Origin: CAZTZL01 sp964617625
Lineage (GTDB): Bacteria > Zhuqueibacterota > QNDG01 > DSAB01
Assembly (NCBI GenBank): GCA_964617625.1
Contig: CAZTZL010000067.1
Location: 1 to 14,635 of the forward strand
Direction of reading: 5' to 3'
Length of the DNA stretch: 14,635 nucleotides
Part shown: positions 1 to 7,153 of the stretch, in pieces
Numbering within the stretch: position 1 is the first letter of the stretch
How the letters are laid out: each line of letters starts with the position of its first letter
Program-made: the position numbers and the translations under genes
Notes under the pieces: model-generated
The model's database searches: none
Told to the model about the DNA's origin: nothing
The model's input: the letters and a program-made list of their open reading frames with translations, nothing else

Positions 1-356
1 ACAGGCCAATTTAGAATATTCTGAACCTGCGCATTGTTCCCGACTTCGGCATGTAAATCAAGCGGAAGATGCGCGGCATAGAGAGCCATGTCCGACTGGA
101 TCAATTTCTGAATTCTTGGATACATGATTCCTGTCAAAGGAAACGGTTTTCCCCAAAACAATCCGTGATGAACCAGCAATAAATCCGCCTTTGCGATCCG
201 GGCCTTTTCGATAGCGGCCAAAGACGCATCCACAGCCAACGCGACTTTGTTGACGTTACCGCTGTTTTCCACCTGAAGCCCGTTAAGGCTGTCATCACCG
301 ATCTCTTTGATACGGAGATATTCATCTAAAAAAATCACAAGTTGATTGAGTTTCAT
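1..356 (-). CDS. Nif3-like dinuclear metal centre protein (YbgI/NIF3 family), 3' end missing
   Basis: The first 118 codons are visible and the gene runs off the left edge. Starting at the ATG at 356 the protein begins MKLNQLVIFLDEYL. It contains three hallmarks of the NIF3/YbgI family: LNGLQVE (about residues 24-30), LLVHHGLFWG (about 60-69) with the two metal-binding histidines, and AAHLPLDLH (about 94-102) with another metal-ligand region. Family members form hexameric toroids with a two-metal site per subunit; the cellular substrate is not settled, and GTP cyclohydrolase I type 2 annotations are common but weakly supported. The ATG is 4 bp past the rluD stop, and the likely ribosome site GAAGGA lies across the end of rluD, so the two are probably translationally coupled. 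Family assignment is firm; function is not. Confidence 0.92.
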   Translation of the reverse strand, partial: MKLNQLVIFLDEYLRIKEIGDDSLNGLQVENSGNVNKVALAVDASLAAIEKARIAKADLLLVHHGLFWGKPFPLTGIMYPRIQKLIQSDMALYAAHLPLDLHAEVGNNAQVQNILNWP

Positions 357-360
357 TTTT

Positions 361-1341
361 TTATCCTTCATTTTTATCCGACTCACGCAGTTTCTGCAGA
401 ACCAGAGCCATATCTTCCGGCAAGTCTGAATCGAAAAATACCATTTCCTTTGTGACGGGATGCTGAAATCCGAGTGTCTTGGCATGAAGCGCCTGCCTCG
501 GCATCATCTCCAAAAGTGAAACAGCGAGCCGGGTTTTTGAATGGTTCAATCCGGCAAGCTGCCGGCTTCTGCCTCCGTAGGTTTGATCACCAAAGACCGG
601 ATTTCCCAAATGTGCAAGATGAACGCGAATCTGATGGGTTCTTCCGGTTTCCAGATTAAGTTTTAAAAAGGAAGTAAAAGAAAACCGCTCCAACACAGTA
701 TAATGGGTAACAGCTGTTTTTCCGGTCCCGGATACCGCTATCTTTTTTCTGTCTTTTGTACTTCGCGAAAGAAGGGTGTCCACGGTTCCTGATCCGTTTT
801 TGATTTTCCCCCAGACGAGCGCCCGGTATTCCCGTTGAACTTTCTTCCTCGAAAATTGCATGGCAAGATGCCGATGGACATCATCCCTTTTGGCAATGAC
901 AAGCAGACCCGATGTGTCTTTATCGATCCGGTGCACGATACCGGGACGCGTCGGATCGTTGATCACTGAAAGCGAATTACAGTGACCCAGCAGAGCGTTC
1001 ACAAGCGTGCCGTTTGAATGACCGTATGCCGGATGCACAACCATACCTGCCGGTTTGTTTACCACAATCAAATACTCATCTTCAAAAACGATATGTAATG
1101 GTATTAATTCAGGAAGAATATCAGGCGGAGGAGGTCTGGTGATGATGATTTCGATAACTTCGAAGGGTTGAACTTGATGCCTGGCCTTGACACTTTGTCC
1201 GTTGACAGTAATCAGCCCATCTTTGACTGCCTTTTGTATCTGGCTTCTCGAAACTCCTGCTACTTCATGTGCAAGGAATGTGTCAATCCTTTCCTTTGAT
1301 TTGTGTTCAGGAATCTCAATCCTGATGCGTCTATTTTCCAT
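361..1341 (-). CDS. rluD: 23S rRNA pseudouridine synthase, RluA/RluD family
   Basis: Isomerises uridine to pseudouridine in 23S rRNA (helix 69 positions for true RluD). The 326-residue length is normal. An N-terminal S4 RNA-binding domain spans about residues 17-76 (RIDTFLAHEVAGVSRSQIQKAV, then DGLITVNG). The catalytic domain follows, with NKPAGMVVHPA (95-105) and the signature HRIDKDTSGLL at 137-147, where D140 is the catalytic aspartate. Further along are TGRTHQIRVHLAHLGNPVFGD (232-252) and RQALHAKTLGF (282-292). The start ATG follows the lspA stop after six bases (a run of G then A). S4 plus the exact signature makes the RluA family certain. Target position (RluD versus RluC or RluB-type specificity) cannot be read from sequence alone; S4-containing RluD is the usual assignment next to lspA. 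Confidence 0.93.
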   Translation of the reverse strand: MENRRIRIEIPEHKSKERIDTFLAHEVAGVSRSQIQKAVKDGLITVNGQSVKARHQVQPFEVIEIIITRPPPPDILPELIPLHIVFEDEYLIVVNKPAGMVVHPAYGHSNGTLVNALLGHCNSLSVINDPTRPGIVHRIDKDTSGLLVIAKRDDVHRHLAMQFSRKKVQREYRALVWGKIKNGSGTVDTLLSRSTKDRKKIAVSGTGKTAVTHYTVLERFSFTSFLKLNLETGRTHQIRVHLAHLGNPVFGDQTYGGRSRQLAGLNHSKTRLAVSLLEMMPRQALHAKTLGFQHPVTKEMVFFDSDLPEDMALVLQKLRESDKNEG

Positions 1342-1347
1342 TCCCCC

Positions 1348-1824
1348 CTAAGATGCAGAAATATTAGAAATTTCCTCTGTTTCGCCTGTTCTGATGACGG
1401 TAAACAAAAGAATAAACATACCTACGACTACCGCAGAATCTGCAACATTGAATACCGGCCATCTCAGTGTTTTCAAACCGACATCGATAAAATCAACCAC
1501 TTCTCCGAAAAGCAAACGGTCGATTAAATTTCCCACCGCGCCACCCAATATCAGTGCCAAACTTGCTTTTATCGCCATGCCTTCTTTAAGATGCGTGAAC
1601 AGATAAACGGCAATCCCGATGCTTGCAATAACAGATAGAATTGTAAATATCGTGTTATTTGGAACACGCAGGCCAAAAGCGATGCCGGGATTTTTTACAT
1701 ATGTGATCTTAATCAATTCCCCCAATACCGAAATGGATTGATGAAGCATCATGGTTTGACGGATCACAATTTTTGTCAATTGATCCAAAAACAAAGCGCC
1801 GGCAAAAATGAATCCGATTTTCAC
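1348..1824 (-). CDS. lspA: Lipoprotein signal peptidase (signal peptidase II)
   Basis: Inner-membrane aspartic protease that removes the signal peptide from prolipoproteins after diacylglyceryl modification of the lipobox cysteine. The 158-residue length and four hydrophobic segments (about 4-22, 57-77, 86-101, 130-146) fit the family. The catalytic aspartates are D111 in the GEVVDFIDV motif and D129 in the VFNVADSAVVVG motif; GNLIDRLLFG (98-107) and KNPGIAFG (44-51) are the other family signatures. The start is GTG at 1824, overlapping the dksA stop by four bases (GTGA), with GAGGAAG at 1829-1835 as ribosome site. One probable substrate is in the same cluster, the lipoprotein at 6404-7087. 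The assignment is firm. Confidence 0.96.
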   Translation of the reverse strand: MKIGFIFAGALFLDQLTKIVIRQTMMLHQSISVLGELIKITYVKNPGIAFGLRVPNNTIFTILSVIASIGIAVYLFTHLKEGMAIKASLALILGGAVGNLIDRLLFGEVVDFIDVGLKTLRWPVFNVADSAVVVGMFILLFTVIRTGETEEISNISAS

Positions 1825-2225
1825 TCGGCTTCCTCGGCCATATCGGATGCTTCAGGCTGTATTTCCTCACCGGATTTGCACTTGATGCAGAGTCTTGCAT
1901 GGGGTACCGCATCCAATCGATCATAGTGTATCGGTTTCCCGCATCCGACACAGAGGCCGAACTCTCCTTTTTCTATTCTTTCCAATGCCTGTTCGATGTG
2001 ATAAAGGAGACGTCCGTCACGCTGCGCATAGTAAAAATTTTTCTCCCGTTCTGCAGCATCGGTTCCCTGATCTGCCATGTGAAACGAATAGGAAGAATGA
2101 TCCCCGGTCGCCTCTTTAAGTGTGGTCTCCATTTCGACTTCTTTAATAAAATCCATCTGGTCCGTCAATTCTTTTCTCTTTTTTAGCAGCAGTTGTCTGA
2201 AATGTTCTGTATCCTTTTTATTCAT
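1821..2225 (-). CDS. dksA: DksA/TraR-family RNA polymerase-binding transcription factor
   Basis: Small coiled-coil zinc-finger protein that enters the RNA polymerase secondary channel and modulates initiation, in many bacteria together with (p)ppGpp. The 134 residues comprise a helical coiled coil (about 5-88) and a C4 zinc finger with C92-x2-C95 and C113-x2-C116. The coiled-coil tip region reads HMADQGTDAAEREKNF (49-64), with acidic residues D52 and D56 placed like the tip aspartates of DksA. The ADxGTxxxEREK pattern is closer to the YteA-like branch than to E. coli DksA, so the symbol is a family-level name. ATG at 2225 has AGGAG just upstream. It lies 34 bp after ileS and overlaps lspA by four bases, an order also common in other phyla. 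Stringent-response partnership is an inference from the family. Confidence 0.88.
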   Translation of the reverse strand: MNKKDTEHFRQLLLKKRKELTDQMDFIKEVEMETTLKEATGDHSSYSFHMADQGTDAAEREKNFYYAQRDGRLLYHIEQALERIEKGEFGLCVGCGKPIHYDRLDAVPHARLCIKCKSGEEIQPEASDMAEEAE

Positions 2226-2259
2226 TTACTTCTCCTGTTGGCTCTGAAAGTGCTGATAA

Positions 2260-5200
2260 TTATCGAACTCGTTTGATTCCGACTTTGATTGTATCGTCTT
2301 CGATTTCCCACTCTTTATAATAATCTCCTTTCTGAAGTTGATTTTCAAGATGTACGGCCAATGTTTCTTCCCGAATATATTGATCTTTCTCTTGAATTGC
2401 TTGAATCATCTTTTCCGATGAATCGAAATAAACATTTATACGGTCTGTCACATCAAATCCGGCCTGTTTGCGCATATTCTGAATACGATTGACCACCTCT
2501 CTCGCCAATCCTTCGGCTATAAGATCATCATCCAATGTGACATCAAGTGCAACGGTTAAATTCCCATTGGACTGAACCACAAGTCCCTTAGCGGCTTCAA
2601 CGACGATTTCAATATCGTTTTTATCGATTTCGCCCAAAATACCCTGATCCTGTTTCAGTTTGACCTTCTCGCCTTTTTCAATTTTTTCAATCTCATCTGC
2701 TGTTAAATTCTGAATCAGTGATTTTGCTGTGCCGACTTTTTTTCCGAATTTCGGACCAATGGTTCTGAAATCGGGTTTCGCGCGTTTTACCATGATCTGG
2801 TCAGAATCCTCACTAAAACAAAGTTGACGCACATTAACCTCTTCCCTGATCACATGTTCCAGACTTTGAATGGCTTTCTGCCTTCGATCTGATCCGGCGA
2901 TGATGATAGTTTTACGCAGAGGCTGTCTGACTCGAATTTTAGCTTCATTTCTTGCAGAACGGCAGAGAGAAACCACTTCCTTGACCAGATCCATTTTTTC
3001 TTCCAGCTGCGGATCTGTAAATTGATATTGTGAATCCCGAGGATCGGGGTAAGTTTCAAGATGAACACTTTCCTGTTTTTCTGTTTGAATCAGATTGAGA
3101 TTCTGAAACATCTCCTCCGATAAAAAGGGAATGAACGGCGCTATTAATTTTGTAATGGTAAACAGGGTTTCATACAACGTCTGATAGGCTGCCAGTTTAT
3201 CCTCACCCATTGCCGATTTCCAGAATCGCCTTCTGTTGCGGCGGACATACCAGTTTGAAAGATCATCGATAACAAACTCCTGGATCTGCCTCGCTGCTTT
3301 GGTGATATCATATCTTTCAAGATTTTGATTAATGCCTTTCACCAGACTGTTCAATGCGGATATCAGCCACCGGTCTATTTCGGGACGTTTCTTTACCGGA
3401 ACAGAATCTTCTTTATATTCAAAACCATCAATATTGGCATAAAGCACAAAAAAGCTGTACGTATTGGTCAGCGTTACAAAAAATTTTCTTAAAACCTCCT
3501 GAATTCCGTCTTCGTTAAACCGCGTCGGAACCCATGGCGGACTGACCGTAAAAAGATACCAGCGAAGGGGATCAGCTCCATCTCTATTCAGAACAAAATT
3601 AGGATCAACCGCATTCCCGCGCCTTTTAGACATCTTCTGACCTTCTTTATCCAGAATCATTTCAATGGACAAACAGCGTTTGTATGCGGACTTACCGGAG
3701 ATAAGTGTGGCAATGGCCAGAAGGGAGTAAAACCATCCCCGCGTTTGATCGATTCCTTCTGCAATAAAATCAGCGGGAAAATTCTTTTCGAAAAGATGAC
3801 TTTCAAAGGGGTAATGAAACTGAGCATAAGGCATGGCGCCTGAATCGAACCAGCAGTCGATAACTTCCGGCGTACGGGCCATTCTTGCGCCGCATTCCGG
3901 ACAGGGAAATTGGATTTCGTCAATATGGGGCTTATGGAGATCGGGAATATCCTCCAAACCGGAAAGCTTTTTCAGAGTATTTATGCTCTCCACGGCAAGC
4001 TGTTTCTTGCATTCGCCACATATCCAAATATTGAGAGGAGTTCCCCAGTACCGTTCGCGGGAAAGAGCCCAATCCACATTGTTCTCGAGCCACTGACCGA
4101 ATCTTCCTTCGCCCACTTCACGGGGATACCATTGTATGTTTTTATTATTCTTCAAGAGTTGATTTTTGATCTCGGTCGTCTTCAGGTACCAAGACTTTTT
4201 CGCATAATAAAGAAGCGGCGAATCACATCGCCAACAGTGCGGATAGGTATGAGTATATTGCTCTTCCTTGTAAAGCCGCCCGTTTTTGTTAAGATAAGTA
4301 ACAATTTCATGCTCGAGCCCGGAATCCTTGACAAAACGCCCCTGCCACCTGGATACCCGCTCGTTGAACTCACCCATTTCGTCCACGGTGTGTTTGGCAG
4401 GAAGTCCGATTTCCATACCCAGTTTGTAGTCGTCTTCGCCGTACATCACGGCCGTGTGCACCACACCGGTCCCCTCTTCCGTGGTTACAAAGTCGGCCAG
4501 AGCAACGTAGTATGCCTGATGATCCGAATCGGCAAGATTGACAAAATCGAATAAGGGATGATACTGCCAGCCTTCCATTTCCTTCCCGGGGAATTTACGA
4601 ACGACTTCATATTCACCTTCGAGCATTTCCAGACGGTTTTCGGCCAAATAATAATTCTCTCTCTTTCCGTTGAGTTTTTGAGCTACTTCGACATAAGGAA
4701 TCTTCGCACCCACGGCCAAAGCCACATTTCCTGGAAGCGTCCAGGGTGTGGTTGTCCAGGCTAGAATGTACTGATTCTTTCCTTTCTTCAGGGGGAATTT
4801 GACTGTCAGCGCCCTCTCGGTAACCTCTTCATACCCGAGCGATGTTTCATGACTGGAAAGTGCCGTTTCACAGCGGGGACAATAGGGCAGGATTTTAAAT
4901 CCCTGATAGAGCAGACCCTTCTTCCATATTTCAGCCAAGAGCCACCAGACCGATTCGATATATTCGTTTGTGTATGTAATGTAGGGATGCTCCAGATCCA
5001 CCCAGTAACCCATCCGCCTCGTCAGTTCGTTCCATTCTTTTAAATATCTAAATACAGATTCACGGCATTTTTTATTGAATTTATCAATACCATAGTCTTC
5101 GATTTGATCTTTGGTCTGGAATCCCAATTCTTTTTCAATTTCGATTTCAACAGGAAGTCCATGCGTATCCCATCCGGCTTTCCGGCTGACGCGGTACCCC

Positions 5201-5427
5201 TGCATGGTCTTGTACCGGCATACGAAATCCTTGACACTCCGAGAAATGACATGATGAATGCCCGGCCTGCCATTGGCCGTAGGCGGGCCTTCATAAAAAA
5301 TAAACGGCTTGTTTTCCGGTCTTGATTCCACGGATTTTTCAAAAATCCGGTTCTTCTCCCAGAAATCAAGGATCTCTTTTTCCATTTTCGGAAAATCAAC
5401 AGGATTTTTTACTTCTCGAAATGGCAA
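2260..5427 (-). CDS. ileS: Isoleucyl-tRNA synthetase, long IleS2-type with GIHH active-site motif
   Basis: Class I aminoacyl-tRNA synthetase charging tRNA-Ile. At 1055 residues it is longer than the roughly 930-residue E. coli type and matches the eukaryal-like/IleS2 clade, as does the EGPPTANGRPGIHHV segment (46-60). The class I HIGH motif position reads G56-I57-H58-H59, a GXHH arrangement. Other landmarks are AGWDTHGLPVE (84-94), the CP1 editing domain with AWTTTPWTLP (223-232) and GTGVVHTA (319-326) followed by EDDY, SRERYWGTPLN (456-466), CWFDSGAMPYAQ (525-536) and KMSKR (598-602). CxxC pairs at 183/186, 398/401, 470/473 and 509/512 look metal-binding. The anticodon-binding helical domain is at about 690-850, with an extended C-terminal region beyond it. 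The start is TTG at 5427; no in-frame ATG lies upstream before a stop, the N-terminal residues fit the family, and AGGAG at 5433-5437 is well placed. Confidence 0.97.
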   Translation of the reverse strand: MPFREVKNPVDFPKMEKEILDFWEKNRIFEKSVESRPENKPFIFYEGPPTANGRPGIHHVISRSVKDFVCRYKTMQGYRVSRKAGWDTHGLPVEIEIEKELGFQTKDQIEDYGIDKFNKKCRESVFRYLKEWNELTRRMGYWVDLEHPYITYTNEYIESVWWLLAEIWKKGLLYQGFKILPYCPRCETALSSHETSLGYEEVTERALTVKFPLKKGKNQYILAWTTTPWTLPGNVALAVGAKIPYVEVAQKLNGKRENYYLAENRLEMLEGEYEVVRKFPGKEMEGWQYHPLFDFVNLADSDHQAYYVALADFVTTEEGTGVVHTAVMYGEDDYKLGMEIGLPAKHTVDEMGEFNERVSRWQGRFVKDSGLEHEIVTYLNKNGRLYKEEQYTHTYPHCWRCDSPLLYYAKKSWYLKTTEIKNQLLKNNKNIQWYPREVGEGRFGQWLENNVDWALSRERYWGTPLNIWICGECKKQLAVESINTLKKLSGLEDIPDLHKPHIDEIQFPCPECGARMARTPEVIDCWFDSGAMPYAQFHYPFESHLFEKNFPADFIAEGIDQTRGWFYSLLAIATLISGKSAYKRCLSIEMILDKEGQKMSKRRGNAVDPNFVLNRDGADPLRWYLFTVSPPWVPTRFNEDGIQEVLRKFFVTLTNTYSFFVLYANIDGFEYKEDSVPVKKRPEIDRWLISALNSLVKGINQNLERYDITKAARQIQEFVIDDLSNWYVRRNRRRFWKSAMGEDKLAAYQTLYETLFTITKLIAPFIPFLSEEMFQNLNLIQTEKQESVHLETYPDPRDSQYQFTDPQLEEKMDLVKEVVSLCRSARNEAKIRVRQPLRKTIIIAGSDRRQKAIQSLEHVIREEVNVRQLCFSEDSDQIMVKRAKPDFRTIGPKFGKKVGTAKSLIQNLTADEIEKIEKGEKVKLKQDQGILGEIDKNDIEIVVEAAKGLVVQSNGNLTVALDVTLDDDLIAEGLAREVVNRIQNMRKQAGFDVTDRINVYFDSSEKMIQAIQEKDQYIREETLAVHLENQLQKGDYYKEWEIEDDTIKVGIKRVR

Positions 5428-5437
5428 TGAGTCTCCT
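5425..5437 (-). promoter_or_regulatory. Ribosome binding site and TTG start of ileS
   Basis: AGGAG at 5433-5437 lies five bases before TTG (5425-5427). In-frame codons upstream reach a TGA within eight codons with no ATG or GTG, and the first in-frame ATG downstream (residue 15) would cut off the conserved start of the protein. This makes TTG the initiation codon, which may lower translation of this essential gene. Confidence 0.7.
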
Positions 5438-5471
5438 GTAATGTACTGTCAAAAAATCTGTCCTACCCATT

Positions 5472-5503
5472 AATGACGCATTGATATAACAATAAATGTC
5501 ATT
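5472..5503 (-). other. Small imperfect hairpin in the mtnP-ileS spacer
   Basis: In the 78-bp spacer between the mtnP stop and the ileS start, AATGAC (5472-5477) pairs with GTCATT (5498-5503), with an inner CATT/ATTG-type pairing separated by a small internal loop and a 6-nt apical loop. No T-run follows in the ileS direction, so it is not a convincing terminator. It is too short to be a T-box leader. It may affect mRNA processing or simply be chance in AT-rich sequence. Confidence 0.3.
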
Positions 5504-5505
5504 TA

Positions 5506-6384
5506 TTAATTCTTTATATATCTTCCGATTATCGGTCTTAGTTTTTCCAATGTCTTTTCAGGAACACGATCCAAATTCGTTACAATTGTATTTTTTAATG
5601 TATCGGCGCATCCACAGGTGCGCTCTTCCGGAATTTTCGGGATAGCGTTCCGGATGATCTTTTTTACGACTTCTATATTCTTTTTTTGATTTTGAAGCAC
5701 CATACTCGCATTGACGATATCTTCAGGTTTGTTTTCCTGCCAGCAATCGTAATCGGTCACCATGGCTATGGTCACATAACAAATTTCTGCTTCGCGCGAA
5801 AGCTTGGCTTCGATTGCGTTAGTCATCCCGATCACATCACACCCCCATGATTTATAAAGCAGCGACTCTGCCTTTGTGGAAAATGCCGGTCCTTCGATAT
5901 TGAGATAAGTCCCTCCCCAATGGATGCGCTCTCCTTCTCCCACATCCTGTCCGATTTCAAAAATCACACGCCGCAATTCATTGCAAACAGGATCGGCAAA
6001 CATGATATGTGCCGCAATACCCTCTCCGAAAAACGTGCTCCTCCGCTGATTCGTATGGTCAATGAACTGATCGACGAGAACCATATCGAGAGGCTGAATT
6101 TCATCTTTAAACGAACCGACTGCAGAAACAGAAATGATCCATTCCACACCCAGCTTTTTCATGATCCATATGTTAGCCCGATAATTGACATCCGTGGGGA
6201 GAATCTGGTGCCCGCGGCCATGCCGGGGAAGAAACACAATCTCCCTTCCGCTCAACTCTCCAATAGTCAATTCATCCGATGGTTCTCCAAAAGGTGTAAT
6301 CTCCTTGACATGTTTAATAATCTTAATTTCATCAATATTGTATAATCCGCTGCCACCGATAATACCGATGCGTCTCTTTTCCAT
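5506..6384 (-). CDS. mtnP: S-methyl-5'-thioadenosine phosphorylase (MTAP)
   Basis: Phosphorolysis of 5'-methylthioadenosine, a by-product of polyamine synthesis, to adenine and methylthioribose-1-phosphate in the cytoplasm. The 292-residue protein has the PNP/MTAP fold signatures: GIIGGSGLY (7-15, phosphate site), LPRHGRGH (52-59), NYRANIW (67-73), SAVGSFKDEIQPLD (87-100), EGPAFSTKAES (164-174), GMTNAIEA (186-193) and TDYDCW (210-215). D211 and D213 in the last motif are the residues that contact the 6-amino group of adenine in MTAP and favour it over the inosine/guanosine enzymes. The ATG at 6384 lies 19 bp after the lipoprotein stop, with only a weak AAGAGA ribosome site. No other methionine-salvage gene is in the window. 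MTIP or general PNP activity is less likely because of the TDYDCW motif. Confidence 0.93.
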   Translation of the reverse strand: MEKRRIGIIGGSGLYNIDEIKIIKHVKEITPFGEPSDELTIGELSGREIVFLPRHGRGHQILPTDVNYRANIWIMKKLGVEWIISVSAVGSFKDEIQPLDMVLVDQFIDHTNQRRSTFFGEGIAAHIMFADPVCNELRRVIFEIGQDVGEGERIHWGGTYLNIEGPAFSTKAESLLYKSWGCDVIGMTNAIEAKLSREAEICYVTIAMVTDYDCWQENKPEDIVNASMVLQNQKKNIEVVKKIIRNAIPKIPEERTCGCADTLKNTIVTNLDRVPEKTLEKLRPIIGRYIKN

Positions 6385-6403
6385 AAATATCTCTTTTATA
6401 TAT

Positions 6404-7087
6404 TTACTGGTTAACTTCAGATTCCTGAAGTTTTTTCAACAGATCTTCTCGCTCCTTCCTGAGCTTTTCCTGTTCTTCTTTTTCTTTTTTAATGAGTTTA
6501 TCAATATCTTCGGAGCTTGTCTTTTTCTGTTTGACCTGTTTTTTCTGATATTCTGTCATCCGACGTTTTTCCACAATTTTATTAATTGCTTCAAAACGAT
6601 CTTTCGTCTTGCCGCCATTGACAAAGAGAACCGTACCGATTACCCCTCCAACAATTGTCGATGCTGTCACAATCGTTCCACCTTCTTCCATATTATGTCC
6701 AATCAATGAACTGACAAAAAAACACGCTCCCATGCATAATGCACCGCCACCAATTCCATACACTGTTGCATTACGATTCTGCTGAACCGATTTGATCTCT
6801 TCCTCCGAAATCCCCTTGCCGAAATCATCATAAACAGGAGGTTTTCGTTTTATTTCCCGGATAGAAGATTGCAGTACGGTCTGCCTGGTTCGATCCCTTT
6901 TAAAAATGGTTAATTGATGCGGTTCGACATTAAGTACGGTTCCTTCAATGATTTTACCAGAGGTAAGCCGCACTTGCACATAATTGGTTTCTTCTACATC
7001 ACGATAGGTCACAGGATTTCTTTCAGCACAACCGGAAAATATAAATATAATAAATAATAAAACGGCATATGCTTTTTTAAATATCAT
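6404..7087 (-). CDS. Predicted lipoprotein of unknown family with LSm-like N-terminal region, glycine-rich hydrophobic segments and coiled-coil tail
   Basis: 227 residues from the ATG at 7087. I chose this start because GGAGGTG (7091-7097) lies directly upstream; a TTG at 7099 in the same frame would put that ribosome site inside the gene. Residues 1-19 are a lipoprotein signal peptide ending in the lipobox FSGC, with C20 the lipidation site; alanine at +2 fits outer-membrane targeting by the E. coli rule. Residues about 36-82 form a beta-rich stretch (YVQVRLTSGKIIEGTVLNV) resembling LSm/Sm-like folds. Then come two hydrophobic glycine-rich segments (about 109-131 and 137-157) around GIGGG and GGVIG, and a highly charged, lysine/glutamate-rich tail (166-225) predicted to be coiled coil. 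I do not recognise a named family. It sits between divIVA and mtnP and would be an LspA substrate. Confidence 0.75.
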   Translation of the reverse strand: MIFKKAYAVLLFIIFIFSGCAERNPVTYRDVEETNYVQVRLTSGKIIEGTVLNVEPHQLTIFKRDRTRQTVLQSSIREIKRKPPVYDDFGKGISEEEIKSVQQNRNATVYGIGGGALCMGACFFVSSLIGHNMEEGGTIVTASTIVGGVIGTVLFVNGGKTKDRFEAINKIVEKRRMTEYQKKQVKQKKTSSEDIDKLIKKEKEEQEKLRKEREDLLKKLQESEVNQ

Positions 7088-7090
7088 TTT

Positions 7091-7097
7091 CACCTCC
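7091..7097 (-). promoter_or_regulatory. Strong Shine-Dalgarno site deciding the lipoprotein start
   Basis: GGAGGTG on the minus strand, with the GGAGG core five bases from the ATG at 7087. It rules out the in-frame TTG at 7099 as the start. Confidence 0.75.
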
Positions 7098-7153
7098 AAA
7101 AACGATTATATAATCAATCCAGCTATACATAATCTCGAATCACGATTGATCTA

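Noticed and set aside
3910..4554. Plus-strand open frame of 214 codons
   Set aside because: It lies entirely antisense to the conserved IleS catalytic/editing region and its product has no recognisable domain; a shadow of ileS.
5428..5505. T-box or other leader riboswitch before ileS
   Set aside because: The 78-bp spacer is far too short and has no T-box sequence or antiterminator/terminator pair.
6185..6709. Plus-strand open frame of 174 codons with a phenylalanine-rich stretch
   Set aside because: Antisense to the start of mtnP and the lysine/glutamate-rich lipoprotein tail, whose AAA/GAA codons read as TTT/TTC on the other strand.
7097..7099. TTG start giving a 231-residue lipoprotein
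   Set aside because: The GGAGGTG ribosome site would be inside the coding sequence; ATG at 7087 leaves a well-shaped signal peptide.
7104..7115. Perfect 12-bp palindrome GATTATATAATC containing a TATAAT
   Set aside because: A -10 match is present but no credible -35 lies 16-18 bp upstream, and short AT palindromes are expected by chance in this spacer.
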